DNA of 64,000 nt, from NCBI GenBank assembly GCA_037039685.1, contig JAWNGF010000010.1, forward strand, positions 558,001 through 622,000, written 5' to 3'. This stretch comes from Ceratobasidium sp. AG-K (taxonomy: Eukaryota; Basidiomycota; Agaricomycetes; Cantharellales; Ceratobasidiaceae). Position 1 is the first letter of the stretch. Each line of letters starts with the position of its first letter. The position numbers and the translations under genes were made by a program. Positions 11,664-23,465 of the stretch are shown here, in pieces. The notes below the pieces were generated by a model. The model saw only the letters and a list, made by a program, of their open reading frames with translations, did no database searches and was not told where the DNA came from.

Positions 11664-13141
11664 GATTCCTCATCAGAAACTTTGTCCAAAGCGGCTATTT
11701 TGACAACGCAATTTTTGGCAATATGACCCTTCTTTTGACAGCGGTAACAGGTGAGTTCCGAACTGCTGGACGCTGCCACCTCAACTCCTGCCATCATGCG
11801 AGTGTTTAAGCATAGGTAGGGGAATGGAAGTTTGCTTTCAGATCCGTCTTCCCATTTGATAGTAGGAATCTTGAACCCTTTCTTGTTCTTGCCAATCTTT
11901 GTAATTTGTCCCCTGGTTGCGCCTTTTGGTCCCATGGTGTAAATCTTGTCCCCTTCCTTGAATTCCGTCTTCTGTGCTGTTGCGCTTGTGGTCACCTTTT
12001 TGAAGGTTCCGCTCAGTGTCGCCTTCTCCGGGCCCTTGGCCTTTTTCTCCAAATTTTGTGCAATAAGGTTTGCGTCAATCCTAGACGCATGATTCATCAA
12101 CTGTGTGAGGGTAACAACGTGGCAATCAATGTTTTGAATTGACATGACATCTTGGATTTTGTCCTTGAGGCCAGAACAAAAATTGTCTTTGAGGGTAGTC
12201 TTATTGTAGCCCAGAGCACTGGAATAAGTTCGGAAATTTGAAATATAATCGACCACCAACTTGGTTTGTTTCAGATTTCGATATTTCTGCTGGTAAACTT
12301 CCGCTTGCTCTACCTCGCCAAAGGCCTCTTCGAAGGCTTCTTCAAAGAGGGTCATGTTGTTAAGGATTGGTTGAGGGACACCAGCCATTTCCTGCTCAGG
12401 GAAAGGACAAATCCATTCCCTGGCTTCCCCCCTCAGGTATGAGATGATGAAGAGGATCTGCTGATCCATTGTATCGTAACGCAGGTCCGAGGTACTGATG
12501 TAGAGGTTGCAGGCAAAGGTAAAGTCCCTAGCCTTCTGACCGCGTTTGCCGTTGTACTCAGGGGGTTTGCTGGCCGAACTCTTCTTGGAAGTCCGGGGGG
12601 CAGCAGGAGTAGTGCTAGTGGCAGGTGGAGCCGCGGGGGCTGGACCAAGTGTAAATCGCCCAATAGACCTTCCTAGTACTTGTTGATTAAGAGGGGCCCT
12701 GCCCTGAGGTTGCGATGCGTCAAGATTTCCCCCTCTTCCTTGGTTACCAGGCTGATAAGCGCATCCCCCAGCCTGGCAAATCAGAATGTCCATATCATTT
12801 TGCATAGTATTGAGGAGTGCTTGATTGGTTTGAACGCCGGCTTGAGTGGCTTGAATGTTTTGAAGATTTAGGTTGCCATCCCCTGAATTGTAGAGTATCC
12901 ATTGGTGGATATTATCAACATGTCTACTAGTGATTTCGACTTGTTGTGCAATTCTAAGTAGGAAGGCAGCGATATCCTCATTGGTGGTCCCACAAGTGTT
13001 GTACCATTGACCACTTTCTAGATGGCTCTCGATATATTGGTCTGATGGTCTGGTTTCCACTTGTCCACTTGCTTCTGGTTCTGGGGCTTGGAGATTCCCA
13101 GTGCGCATGGAGGCATTATTGCGGTTTGCGTTGGGTGGCAA
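11645..13141 (-). CDS. gag: Element E gag (498 aa)
   Basis: Intact ORF starting at ATG 13141 after a 610-bp leader. It has a Pro/Ala-rich N-terminal part and a retrotransposon gag capsid-like region (about residues 190-320). A single CCHC zinc knuckle ([14 protein letters not shown], spacing C-x2-C-x4-H-x4-C) lies near the C-terminus, at about 11760-11710. The frame ends in a TGA at 11645-11647, a few codons after the slippery heptamer. Compared with the A/B/C/D gag it is clearly different in sequence but has the same layout. It packages element RNA in the cytoplasm, by family knowledge. Confidence 0.88.
   Translation of the reverse strand: MPPNANRNNASMRTGNLQAPEPEASGQVETRPSDQYIESHLESGQWYNTCGTTNEDIAAFLLRIAQQVEITSRHVDNIHQWILYNSGDGNLNLQNIQATQAGVQTNQALLNTMQNDMDILICQAGGCAYQPGNQGRGGNLDASQPQGRAPLNQQVLGRSIGRFTLGPAPAAPPATSTTPAAPRTSKKSSASKPPEYNGKRGQKARDFTFACNLYISTSDLRYDTMDQQILFIISYLRGEAREWICPFPEQEMAGVPQPILNNMTLFEEAFEEAFGEVEQAEVYQQKYRNLKQTKLVVDYISNFRTYSSALGYNKTTLKDNFCSGLKDKIQDVMSIQNIDCHVVTLTQLMNHASRIDANLIAQNLEKKAKGPEKATLSGTFKKVTTSATAQKTEFKEGDKIYTMGPKGATRGQITKIGKNKKGFKIPTIKWEDGSESKLPFPYLCLNTRMMAGVEVAASSSSELTCYRCQKKGHIAKNCVVKIAALDKVSDEESGKGSV
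11657..11663 (-). promoter_or_regulatory. Predicted -1 frameshift site, element E
   Basis: Minus strand G GGA AAA, with GGA AAA being the gag codons. A -1 slip enters the pol frame, which is open from here through the protease. The same heptamer at the same place occurs in A, B, C and D. Confidence 0.7.
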
Positions 13142-13750
13142 TGATGTAGCCGCTGGGGCCCCTACACCAAATGATACTTGATACGGCTCGGTTCCCTGAA
13201 CTGTAGGATCTGATCAAGAGGTCCCTGTCTCGCCTGACATGATGCCGGTTGCACTTGGAATCTGGGATGTTGAGCGTCCTAGGCCAAAAGTTCTACTGAT
13301 GCATCCTGAAACCAATTCCCCCTGTGGGTAAACCGACATGAGCTATAATAAGTGCGCTTCCTGGTGCGCTGCAACCAAATATGGCTAGTAGTGTTGATTA
13401 TCAAAAATGAAAAGTCCCCTGGGTAGAGATAGATAGGAGGGGGAACCTAGTCGACGGTAGGTTCAAGGCAAAAGTGTCAGAGGTCCTTGTTCCAATAGAA
13501 TATATGAGCGGCGCTTCCTGATTAGGTGGCAATGGCTCAGTGATATCAGAGGATAGGGGACGTCGTCAATGTGCTAATGGATGCAAGCTGCAATATGCCT
13601 CAATGTGTAAATGATGCAGGGGAGAGATAGGGGTATTAGCTATCAATGGTGAAGGGTGTGCAGTGCTCAGAGATAACCCGGTGATGATAAACCTGGTTCC
13701 GACAGCGACAAAGGCTGTATCCGCGACGAAGGCAAAAAGACTTGTTCTAG
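13142..13750 (-). other. Element E leader with self-primer binding site
   Basis: About 610 bp of non-coding leader between the 5' LTR and gag. Plus-strand AAGACTTGTTCT at 13737-13748, 2 bp from the LTR, equals the R-region word of the LTR in element sense. The transcript's 5' end could therefore pair with it. No tRNA-type TGG site abuts the LTR. Confidence 0.65.
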
Positions 13751-14171
13751 TGTCACAACCCTAACCAAACCTTGGAGGCCAAGACTCCACAGGCAGTGAG
13801 GATGGGGGTTGGGATGACGGCAAAGGTTGAATGGACGGCAACTAAGGCCTAAGTGAGTCACGCAATGAGTGATGGGAAAACAACAAGAGAACAAGTCTTG
13901 TGGTAGCAAGACTTGTGTCGCTGGTATATGTACTATCTACTGTGGCTATGTACAATAGAGAGTATGCAACAAAGGGGAGAAAGCAGGAGTCCGAGAGAAG
14001 CAAGGACAGAACAAAGGAGGTGTGACAAGTCCATGGAAAACAAGGAATGAGTGAAGCTAGCCAGGCGAGCATGTCCCGTGGTCATGGCTTACATAATAGC
14101 GACTAAATGCGCCAAGGTGAGCAGAACGAAACCAAACAGAGCAACAAACAAGGCAACAAAAGGTCGTGACA
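13751..14171 (-). repeat. Element E 5' LTR
   Basis: 421 bp, pair of 7028-7449. On the minus strand a CATATA box (about 13924-13930) is followed about 25 nt later by AAGACTTGTTCT (13888-13899). That word sits in the 3' arm of a hairpin whose arms are ACAAGTCTTG and CAAGACTTGT in the left copy. Confidence 0.9.
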
Positions 14172-14199
14172 CATAGCCACCGAGAAGAAGCTTATGACA
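14172..14199 (+). repeat. Element A 5' LTR, last 28 bp
   Basis: CATAGCCACC to CTTATGACA. It matches the end of the other A-family LTRs and continues the part cut at 7027. Confidence 0.85.
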
Positions 14200-14201
14200 T
14201 T

Positions 14202-14213
14202 ACAAAACAAGCT
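14202..14213 (+). promoter_or_regulatory. Element A self-primer binding site
   Basis: ACAAAACAAGCT, 2 nt after the LTR, is the exact reverse complement of AGCTTGTTTTGT at 6891-6902 in the LTR. Confidence 0.7.
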
Positions 14214-14221
14214 TAACAACC

Positions 14222-16183
14222 ATGTCCATTCAGGAAGATGTGGGGTCACACCTCACAACACCATTATCAACAAGGAGAGGACCAAGTAGGGTGTTGAGAC
14301 CTACAAGTTCCCTTAACAAACATGATATTGCACAAGCTCGGGCCGGAGGACCAGCAAGGTCCCGCCCACAAAGCCAAGCTTCTATGCCTGGAACATTCAA
14401 CACGGAGAATGTTTCAGCTGTTCAGGAAGAACCTACTGTAGTTGCTAGGGAACCAGGAGATATTACGGACGACCCCACACCAGTCACAATTTGGATCCCA
14501 ATCTTGAATGCAAGCCCAGGCCCATCACGTCCACTATGGCCTATGGGGACCAGAAGACAGTTTTTCTCCCCCCAACCTGAGGCTCACGGGGGGGTATCCC
14601 TTGTTCCTATCAGGCCGCCACCCACACCACACATTCCCCTTACTGCTCAAGTACCACAGATTGGTGGAACCATCACCAATGCTGGCCCAATCCCAATAAG
14701 TTCTCAGGCCGTGACTCCAGTTAACCCAGCACCGCCATACATACCACAGGGGTATTCCCAGCAACCAACAGCAACGGAAGGACAAGACCCCCCTAGGATT
14801 CCCAGCTCAAGTTCTAGCTCCAGCAGAAGAACCATGATTAGCAACCTTGACAACCTTGACGATCTTCACCTTGGAAGACACAATGCATTACTAAGGATTA
14901 TTGATGGAATGAGGATAACAATTGACAGAAGACTCAACGGATTAGAACAATCCACTCAAGTGTTGGCTAACAACCAACAAATCTTCAACGATTCCCTCAA
15001 CCACCTACAAGAAACCCTGACAGATATCCTTACCGCTGCACAAAACAGTGAACACAACAGCTTCCTGGTTGGGCAAGACATAATCCGCTTAAGAAACGAA
15101 GTCACAAACACACAAGGACTAGTAAACAATGTACAGGAAGATCTTAACACCACGAGACAGGCACAATTAGCCTGAAACAAAGCAGTCACCCAAGGACTAG
15201 AAGGACTAAGGGGAGATGGAAGGATTGCTATTGATGCAATCAATAACATGCGCAAACAGATGGACAAAGCATCCCTACATGCCGTATCACCCCCCCACCC
15301 TGAAGCAGAGTCTACCAGACTCGACAAATTAGAACAAAGGATACGTCAGCTTTCTGAAAACCCTGATAACAGAAGGGAAGCCAGACGCCCAAAAGTAACC
15401 AGACCAGAGGCTTTCGACAGGAAGAAAGGAGAAGGAGCAGAAATGTTCATCACCCAAATGGAGAGTTATTTTGTCAGGTTGGGTGACCAGTACAGCTTGG
15501 GACAAGAACAAATTAGAGAAGCACTAGCCAACTTCAAATCAGACAACAGGTCCGCTACACATTGGGCTCAGGTCCTACTATGGTCTATGAACAATGGGGT
15601 TCCAGACCCAAACCTAGGATTGTGGGAAACATTCAAATCACACTTTATGGAACAATTTAGCGACCCTAACAAGAAGGCCAAGGCGGAGGCTGATATCCAA
15701 AAAAGCAAGCAAATCAATTCAGTAGCAAACTATGCAACAGAATTCCAGTTTCACATGGTGGATGTGAATTGGGGGGAAGAAGCCCTTATCAACCAATTCA
15801 AGGAAGGACTCAAGCCGGAAATCAAAACAGAATTGGCACAATTTGAACTTTCCCTTATCAACAAAGATGGAACTGAAAGGCGCCTTAACCTTAACCAATG
15901 GATCACTCTTGCAATCTCCATCGACCAGAAATTGCAACAGATCAAGGCATCCACCAGAAAGAAAACACCCCAAGCGACCACCACCAGGCAAGCCTCTACA
16001 AAAAGGCTTCCAGACGAAGTATACAAGGCAAGAATAGCATCAAACCGATGTCTGAAGTGCAGTCAAGAAGGTCACCGTTCGCTCAAATGCTTGTCCAAGG
16101 AATGGATAACAACTGAGCCCAGCATAAAGGGAAGAGAAGCTACAATCATAGAAGACTCGGGAAAAGAAGGGGTCTCCCTCTAA
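14222..16183 (+). pseudogene. gag: Element A gag, one internal stop
   Basis: Starts MSIQEDVG just after the primer site. A Pro/Ser-rich N-terminal region is followed by a long helical region (about 14830-15180), a capsid-like core with WAQVLL and HFMEQFSDPNKKAKAE, and one CCHC knuckle (CLKCSQEGHRSLKC) near 16050-16090. A Trp codon (TGG in C) has become TGA at 15173-15175, splitting the frame. The slippery heptamer GGGAAAA is at 16159-16165 and gag ends TAA at 16181-16183. It is a nucleocapsid/capsid precursor by family. Confidence 0.88.
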
Positions 16184-18691
16184 CTGTGTGTGGAGAGACC
16201 AAAGAACCGGCAATGGAAACAATGTACTTTAGAGCAACAAACAAATCAACCATTGTTTACACAAGCATTGCCAGAATCACAGAACCAGTCCCTACTCTTA
16301 TTGATTCAGGAGCTTCTAAAAACTTTATGGACATCTCTTGGGCCCGCTCCAACAACATTCCTCTCATTGAACTTCCCTCTCCATGAAAAGTAATTGGCAT
16401 CCAGGGAAAAGAACTCTTGCACCAAATACGCTTCAAAGCCAAGCTTGTACTGGACGTAGAAGGAAAACCCTTCAAACAAATCTTTTTCGCTATGCCTACT
16501 GGAGAAACCAAGCTCATTTTAGGACTTGAATGGTTAGAAGAAGCAAACCCCAATATTGACTGGAAAACAAAGCACATATCATGGCGACCAGAACCCATAC
16601 AGGCAAGAACAGCCTCAATAGACGACCTACCAGAAGGATTCAAGGAGTTTGCTGACGTGTTTAGCAAAGAAAAGTTCAAAAGAATTCCAGATCATTGCCC
16701 ATACAACTGCGCCATTGACTTCAAGGAAGGGGCTGAACTTCCAAAACCGGCCAGACCTATCCCGCTCTCACCAGCTGAATCAATTGCACTAAGGGAATAC
16801 CTGGATGAGGAAATTGCCGCCGGGAAAATTTGACCTAGCAAATCCCCCATTGCGTCACCTTGTTTCTTTGTCAAAAAACCTATCAATCCAAAGAATCCAC
16901 AAGCAGTACGACAACTATGGCTTGTTCAAGACCTCAGAGGAGTAAACGCCATTACAAAGGACGACAGGTTTCCAATGCCCTTAATGGAAGATCTTCTGGA
17001 TAAAATCAAGGATGGAAAAATTTTCTCCAAAATTGACCTGCACATGGGTTTCAACAATATCAGAATTAGGGAAGGGGACGAATGGAAGACAGCCTTCAGA
17101 ACCAAGGAAGGACTGTTTGAATACATTGTCATGCCATTTGGACTAAAAAATGCTCCCGCCATATTCCAAAGATACATGAACCACATCTTCCATGACCTTA
17201 TCGACGTATGTGTCATAGTATACATTGACGACATCTTAGTCTTCTCTAAAAACAGAAGCCAACATACTATAGATGTCAGGAAGGTGCTGAAAATCTTACT
17301 GGATGAAAACCTATTTGCAAAACTCCTGAAATGCGAATTCTTTGTCACCAAGCTTACATATACCGGACTTGGAATCAGTGATTCTGGCATCTCTATGGAA
17401 GAAGAGAAGGTCAAGGCAATAAAAGAATGGAAGGAACCAAAAACAGTCAAGCAGGTTCAGGCATTCTTAGGATTTGCAAACTTCTACCAAAGATTTGTAC
17501 CAAACTTTAGCTGTTTAGCAAAACCCTTGACAACCCTGACAAGAAAGGATAGCAAATGGAAATGGGAAAAGGATCAACAGGAGGCTTTCGAGGCCCTGAA
17601 AGCAGAAATTAGCAGGGAGCCCACACTTTGCCATCCTGACCCTGAGAAACCCTTTTTTCTGGAAACGGACGCGAGCAGAGTAGCAATGGGGGCAATTCTA
17701 TCTCAAAGACAAGACAATGGCTACCTACACCCTATAGCATTCCTGTTGAAATCCTTCAATGAAGCCCAGCTCAACTACAACATCCATGACAAGGAACTTA
17801 TGGTGATCATAGAATCATTGACACATTGGAGGTTATACCTTGAGGGAACAAAGGATCCAATCACTATCTACACCGATCACAGGAACCTACAGTTCTGGAA
17901 GGAAGCAAGAACGTTCAACCGTTGACACACAAGATGGCATCAACTACTGGCTTCCTACAACTTTGATATCATATACCGTCCTGGAATTCTTTTGTCTAAA
18001 CCAGACCTGTTGTCAAGACAATTGGACCACGAGGATATTCCCACACTGGAACAAATTATGATATCCGCTGAAAAATTCAGAGAATTTATGGGGCAGTTGG
18101 ACACAGACATTATGGCAACTATCAAAGAAGCACAGGAAACTGATGAAGGACTGGCAAAAATCAAGGAAATCTGCAATTCAAGGGAAATGTTACCAAGAAC
18201 CCTGCAACATAGCGCAAAAGATTACGACTTCAAGGAGGGACTAATATGGTACAAAGGGAAAATTTACGTCCCAGAGGATAAGGAAGCCAGACTGTCCATC
18301 ATGCAACTACACCACAACTCAAGGATTGCAGGGCATCAGGGACAAGCTAGGACGTTGGAACTAATAGCAAGAAGATACTTCTGGCCAGGAATGAAGCAGA
18401 GCGTAAACAGATACATGGAATCCTGCAAGACCTGCCAACAAACAAGGGGATCAAAGTCAATAGTACCAATCAAACCTCTGGAAATTCCAAAAGGTCCCTG
18501 GGAAGACATAGCATTCGACTTTGTAGTAAAATTGCCAAAGTCCAGAGGGTCAGACAGCATCATGGTAGTGGTAGACTGGTTCTCAAGAATGGCACATTTC
18601 ATACCCTGCAAAGAATCTCACACGGCAAGCAAGCTGGCAAATCTTTTTGTCACAAATGTTTGGAAACTACATGGCTTCCCAAAAAGCACAA
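16159..18691 (+). pseudogene. pol: Element A pol, 5' part (PR, RT, RNase H, IN start)
   Basis: Entered by the -1 shift at 16159-16165. Protease LIDSGASKNF lies near 16300; RT has YIDDILVFS near 17222; RNase H has ETDASRVAMGAILS near 17665; integrase starts near 18290 (zinc region, then AFDFVVKLPKSRG). TGA stops at 16384-16386, 16831-16833 and 17923-17925 all replace arginine codons. At the last two, element C still has CGA. Element B interrupts the integrase at 18692 after GFPKST. Confidence 0.9.
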
Positions 18692-19149
18692 TGTCGTAAG
18701 CTTCTTCTTGGTGGCTATGAGACAAGCCAAGATGGAGAGTGGACGGCACTAAGACCTAAGTGACCTCTTGAACCACAACACACTTAAGCGTCTGTAGGCT
18801 CTTGAGGGTAGGGGTGGTTCAAAGTGTCACTCAAAGGGGATGTTTGACGAGACAAAACAAGCTGGGGTTACCAGGCTTGTTGGTCCTCTATATATAATCA
18901 GAAAGTGACTGAGTCATACAAGGCGCAGCCACACAAGTCATACATAACAGCCAGTCAGGAGTGTCCATATGAGTCATGCTGTATGAACAGACATGACTCG
19001 TACCAAGCACAGCCGTGTTACACAATGTAACAGGAAAACCACAAGAAGGTGGCAACGCGGCGGGAAAAGAGAAACAAAACATAGTAAACACAGCCATGAG
19101 ATAGGAGGAGGCGCAGACGAGTCCAATGGAGTGAGCAAAGCTCATGACA
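18692..19149 (-). repeat. Element B 3' LTR
   Basis: 458 bp, plus-strand TGTCGTAAGC...GCTCATGACA. Seven of its eight differences from 25469-25926 are CpG in the other copy and CpA or TpG here. Confidence 0.95.
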
Positions 19150-19165
19150 TTACTCCCCCTTTAAG
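19150..19165 (-). other. Element B polypurine tract
   Basis: Minus strand AAAGGGGGAGTAA directly abutting the 3' LTR. Confidence 0.65.
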
Positions 19166-19194
19166 GTCCGTGAGGGGAATCTGAGAGGACCTTA

Positions 19195-20025
19195 CTACTG
19201 CACCCAGCAGTCCTTGTCGACCTTTTCGACCAGGGAGTCGACCTCGTTCTCCTCTTCCTCCGTGAGATCGATGGGGTTGAACACAGTGTTACCTGGTTCA
19301 TTGCAGTGCTCCTCCCACTTCTCCCAGGTCCTCTCGTCCGTCCAGTCCACCTTGGACCAGTCCATGACCCTCTCCTGTTCCTCCACATGGTCCTTGTCCC
19401 ATTGTTGTACGTCCGGCTCGACCTCCTCCCATTGCGACAAGTCCGCGTTCTTCTCCTGCCACCAGAATGGCTTCCATTCGAACTTCTCCCTCTGGTAGCG
19501 TCCCCGCTCCATCCTCCAATCCGCCAAGTCTGCTTCGAAGTTCTTGTCCCATTCGTCGGCCCATCAAGGCCTCAGAGTGGGCGGGCGGCCTTTGTATCCT
19601 GGAACCCATTCGCTGCTGTAGGCACCTTCTTGTCCCCATTCGACCACCCCAAGCTTGTGCATGGATAGCAACACGGCTTCGGACACCTGGAAGGCTGCGC
19701 ATCCTCGGCATACGTAAATGTCCTTTTGCTGGAGTTGCATGCGTGTTGGCCATTTTTTGCCAACCCATTCGAACTCCCCCAGGTTGGAGTGGAGGATGTC
19801 GTCGGAGGCGCAGAATTGGAGCCAACCTGGACTCTGCTGGGACCTTTTGAAGACGTAGAGGGCCGCTCCCGAGTCAAGGATGCGGGCCGTCTGGAAGGCT
19901 GGCCCATCGAGAACGCGGACAAGGTTGTTGGCAATAGTGGCACGGGTGACGGCGGGCATATTGTGCAAAAGAGGTTTAGGGTGTTGAGTGTGTAGAGCGA
20001 GTTGGAATGTGAGCAAGTTCTGCAA
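19195..20025 (-). pseudogene. Element B accessory ORF3, one stop
   Basis: 277 codons including the stop, start MQNLL at 20025. It overlaps the pol tail and lies in its -1 frame. It aligns end to end with ORF3 of C. Over the first 131 residues after MPAV about 82% are identical by hand count, while the overlapping pol frame matches only about 45%, so ORF3 is the constrained frame. Features: DSGAALYVFKRSQQ, a CRGC pair, a W-rich middle (WWQEK, WEEVEPDVQQWD), and C-terminal NPIDLTEEEE, which resembles a SUMO-interaction motif. A TGA at 19564-19566 replaces an arginine codon of C. The function is unknown and I recognise no family. Confidence 0.65.
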
Positions 20026-20099
20026 GTTGTGTTGTCGTCCCGTTCCGCCCTTCCTTTAATACTTCTCGTCTTGTAGTTTGACGGTGTTGGGGCGTTTGG

Positions 20100-23000
20100 G
20101 AAATCCTTCAAGAACTTCCTCATTATTACTCCGAGGTGACCGAAATCCTCTGCCCGTTGTTCTGTGTCTTCTTTTTCATCATAACCCTTCCATCTAACCC
20201 TGTAGAACAACCCGTCCTTTGTTTCCTTCCAGTCCACGATTTTCTCCACTTCGTATTCTTCCTCTCCTTCTTCTGTTGTGATCGGTGGTGGTCGGGGTTG
20301 GTTTCTGTGAAAGTTCTCGTCCTTTTTGTATGGACTAAGAAGATCGCTGTGGAACACAGGGTGTATTCTCATGGTTTTTGGAAGCTCTAGTTCGCAGGCG
20401 TGGCTTGATATGATCTTCTTGATTTTGAAAGGACCGTGTTTCTTGTTGTCAAGTTTCTTGTTGGGACGGTTTGTCTTTATGTTTTGTCCGTAAAGCCAGA
20501 CAAGGTCGTCCTCTTTGTATTTTGGTTGGTGTTCCACTGTGTCCTTTCTCCTGTGCCATTCCATAGCTGCTTTTGCTTCGTCCCATACTTCCTGCCAGTT
20601 GTTTGCTTTCCTATTTGCTTCAGGAATCGTGGTAGCTTCTCTTAAAACATTCCATAGTGGCTCTCTGCCATTGACAATCTCGAATGGGGTTTTTCCTGTG
20701 ATCCCATGTCGCTGGTTGTTGTAGCAGAATTCTGCAATAGGAAGCAGTTCGGCCCAGTTGTCTTGCCTGTAGTTAACAAATGTGCGAAGCCATGCTTCTA
20801 TCCACTGGCTTATTCATTCCGTTATTCCGTCTGTTTGTGGATGATATGCCGTGCTGAACGTCAGTGTTGTTCCGATTTTTTGGTAGAGAGCCTTCAGGAA
20901 CTTGCTGTTGAAAGTTGTTCCTCTGTCCGAAACTGTACTTTGTGAGAAGCCGTGTAATCTCCAAACGTTCTTCAGGAAAAGATTGGCAAGTTGATCTGCA
21001 GTTGTTGATTCTTTGCAGGCTATGAAGTGTGCCATGCAAGAGAACCGATCCACCACCACTAGAATGCTGTCATTGCCTTGTGATTTTGGGAGTTTTACAA
21101 TGAAGTCGTATGCAATATCCTCCCATGGACTGTTCGGGATCTCGAGTGCTTTCAGTGGTACTTGGCTTTTTGTTCCTTTCGCCCTTTGGCATTGCTCACA
21201 AGAGTCAACGTATTTGTTTACTGTTGCCTTGAGTCCAGGCCAGTAGTATTTTCTTGAGATTAGCTCCAGTGTTCGGGCTTGACCCTGGTGCCCTGCTATT
21301 GGTGAATCATGGTGTAATCTGAGGATTTTTAGCCTAGTGTCCTTGTCTTCTGGCACGTAGATTCTCCCATCTATCCAGAGCAGGTCTTCCTCGAAGTGGT
21401 AGTTCCTAATTCCTTGTTGCACAGATTTGGGTAGGGTCTCCTTGTCTTTGCATAATTCTATGATCTTCCTGATGCTCTTGTCTTTGGTTTGTGCTTCCCT
21501 AATGTCCGCAATGATGTCTGTCTTGACTTCTCTGGCGAATCCTCTGAACTGTTCCTCCTTGATCATGATTTGCTCTGCTGTTGGTATTTCGCTATGATCC
21601 GCTCTTCTGGACAGTAGGTCTGGCTTTGTTGACATGTTCCCCGGACGGTAAACTATTTCAAAGTTGTAGGAAGCCAGGATTTGATGCCATCGAGCGTGAC
21701 GTCGGTTAAATGTAGTTGCCTTCTTCCAGTATTGCAGGTTACGGTGATCGGTGTAGATTGTTATTGGTTCTCTAGTTCCTTCTAGGTGTAATCGCCAGTG
21801 TTTTAGTGATTCCACAATTGCCATCAATTCCTTGTCGTGAACATCGTAGTTCATCTGTGCAGTGTTAAAGGATTTTGATAGGAAAGTGATGGGATGTAAG
21901 TAACCGTCGTCTTGTCTCTGAGAGAGTATTGATCCCATAGCAACGCCGCTTGCATCGGTTTCCAATATGTAAGGTTTTGTCGGGTCTGGATGTCGCAGTA
22001 GTGGTTCCTTGCATATTTCCTTCTTCAGGTTGTTGAAAGCCTCCTGTTGTTCTGCTTCCCATTTCCATTTCTGGTCCTTCCTTGTTAGAACGGTTAAGGG
22101 TTTCGCCAGGCCGCTGAAGTTTGGTACAAATCGCCTGTAAAAGTTTGCAAATCCTAGGAAGGCCTGGACCTGTTTGACTGTCCTTGGCTCCTTCCATTCC
22201 TTGATTGCTTTGACCTTTTCCTCTTGCATTGATATTCCTTCCTCGCTAATATTTATTCCTGTATAGACAAGTTTCTTGACGAAAAATTCGCATTTTGGGA
22301 GTTTTGCAAAGAGGTTGTTGTCCAACAGGATTTTGAGTACCTTTCAAACATCTTCCACATGCTGGCTTCGGTCTTTGGAGAAAATTAATATGTCATCGAT
22401 GTAAACAATGACACAGATGTCAATCAGGTTGTGGAAAATATGATTCATATATCGTTGGAATGTTGCCGGCGCATTTTTCAATCCAAAGGGCATGACGATA
22501 TATTTGAATAGGCCTTCCTTGGTTCGGAATGCTGTTTTCCATTCGTCTCCTTCTTTAACTTGGATGTTGTTGAAACCCATACGCAAGTCTATTTTAGAAA
22601 AGATTTTTGCGTCCTTGATTTTGTCAAGGAGATCTTCCATTAGTGGCATAGGGAAGCGGTCGTCCCTTGTTATTTCATTGATCGGGCCGAAGTGTTGAAC
22701 CAACCTGAGCTCTGGAGGTTTTTCCGGATCCTTTGGGTCTTGTCCCTTTTTGACAAAGAAGGTTGCTGCGGCTACTGGTGACTTGCTTGGTCGGATTTTG
22801 CCTGCCGCTAGTTCCTCATCTAGGTACTTTCTGAGGGCTATGGATTCTGCGGGTGAGAGTGGGATTGGCCTAGCCAGTTTAGGAAGTTCTGCTCCTTCCA
22901 CCAGATCGATGCAACAGTCGTATGGACGATGGTCCGGTATTCGTTTAAATTTTTCCTCGCTAAAGACTTCTGCATAATCTTTGAATTCTTCGGGTATGTC

Positions 23001-23465
23001 TTCAATTTCTGCGGCTTTTCCAAGGATGTTGTCTGGTCGCCAGGAAATTTCTTTTGATAGCCAATCGATTATTGGATTGGCTTCCTCTAGCCATTCTAAC
23101 CCCAGAATCAAGTGTGTATCTCCAGTAGGCATGGCAAAGAAGTTTTGCTTGAAGTTTTTCCCATGTAACTCAAATTCCAGATTTGCTTTGAATCGGATTT
23201 GATGTGACAGTTCCTTCCCTTGGATTCCAATTATTTTTCTAGGTGTTGGCAGTTCAATTAGAGCCACATTGTTTCTTCGTGCCCAGGTGATGTCGATGAA
23301 GTTTCTTGATGCTCCCGAGTCGATGAGAGTAGCAATGGGTTCCGTGATTCCAGTAATATTCATGTAGACAATTGTTGATTTGCTAGTAGCTCTAAGGTAC
23401 ATTGTTTCCATTACTGGTTCGTTGGTCTCTCCACACACGGTTAGAGGGAGACCTTGCCTTTTCCC
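20100..23465 (-). pseudogene. pol: Element B pol with chromodomain
   Basis: The frame is entered at the slippery site 23459-23465. Domains: protease LIDSGASRNF near 23330; RT YIDDILIFS near 22400; RNase H ETDASGVAMGSILS near 21960; integrase about 21300-20450 with TAYHPQTDG; chromodomain about 20270-20140 (EEYEVEKIVDW ... YRVRWKGY). TGA stops at 22344-22346 and 20814-20816 break it. The chromodomain places it among chromoviruses, whose integrases bind modified chromatin (family knowledge). The same frame stays open to 19572 beneath ORF3. Confidence 0.9.

Larger units (their letters stand above)
7028..14171 (-). mobile_element. Ty3/gypsy retrotransposon E (second family), inside A's LTR
   Basis: A 7.1-kb element on the minus strand with LTRs at 7028-7449 and 13751-14171, both with TG...CA ends. 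Internal order from the right: leader, gag, pol (protease, RT, RNase H, integrase, chromodomain), ORF3, polypurine tract. LTR and proteins differ from the A/B/C/D family, so this is a separate lineage. Its LTRs differ at about 23 positions plus one gap by hand count, all transitions, so it is older than B. Pol has TGA stops at 9027-9029 and 10758-10760. No target-site duplication is visible, and about 9 bp of A's LTR are missing at the junction. Confidence 0.9.

Noticed and set aside
14200..14221. Conventional tRNA primer-binding site after the A LTR
   Set aside because: The bases after the LTR do not begin with TGG or resemble a usual tRNA 3' end, while a perfect 12-nt self-match exists.
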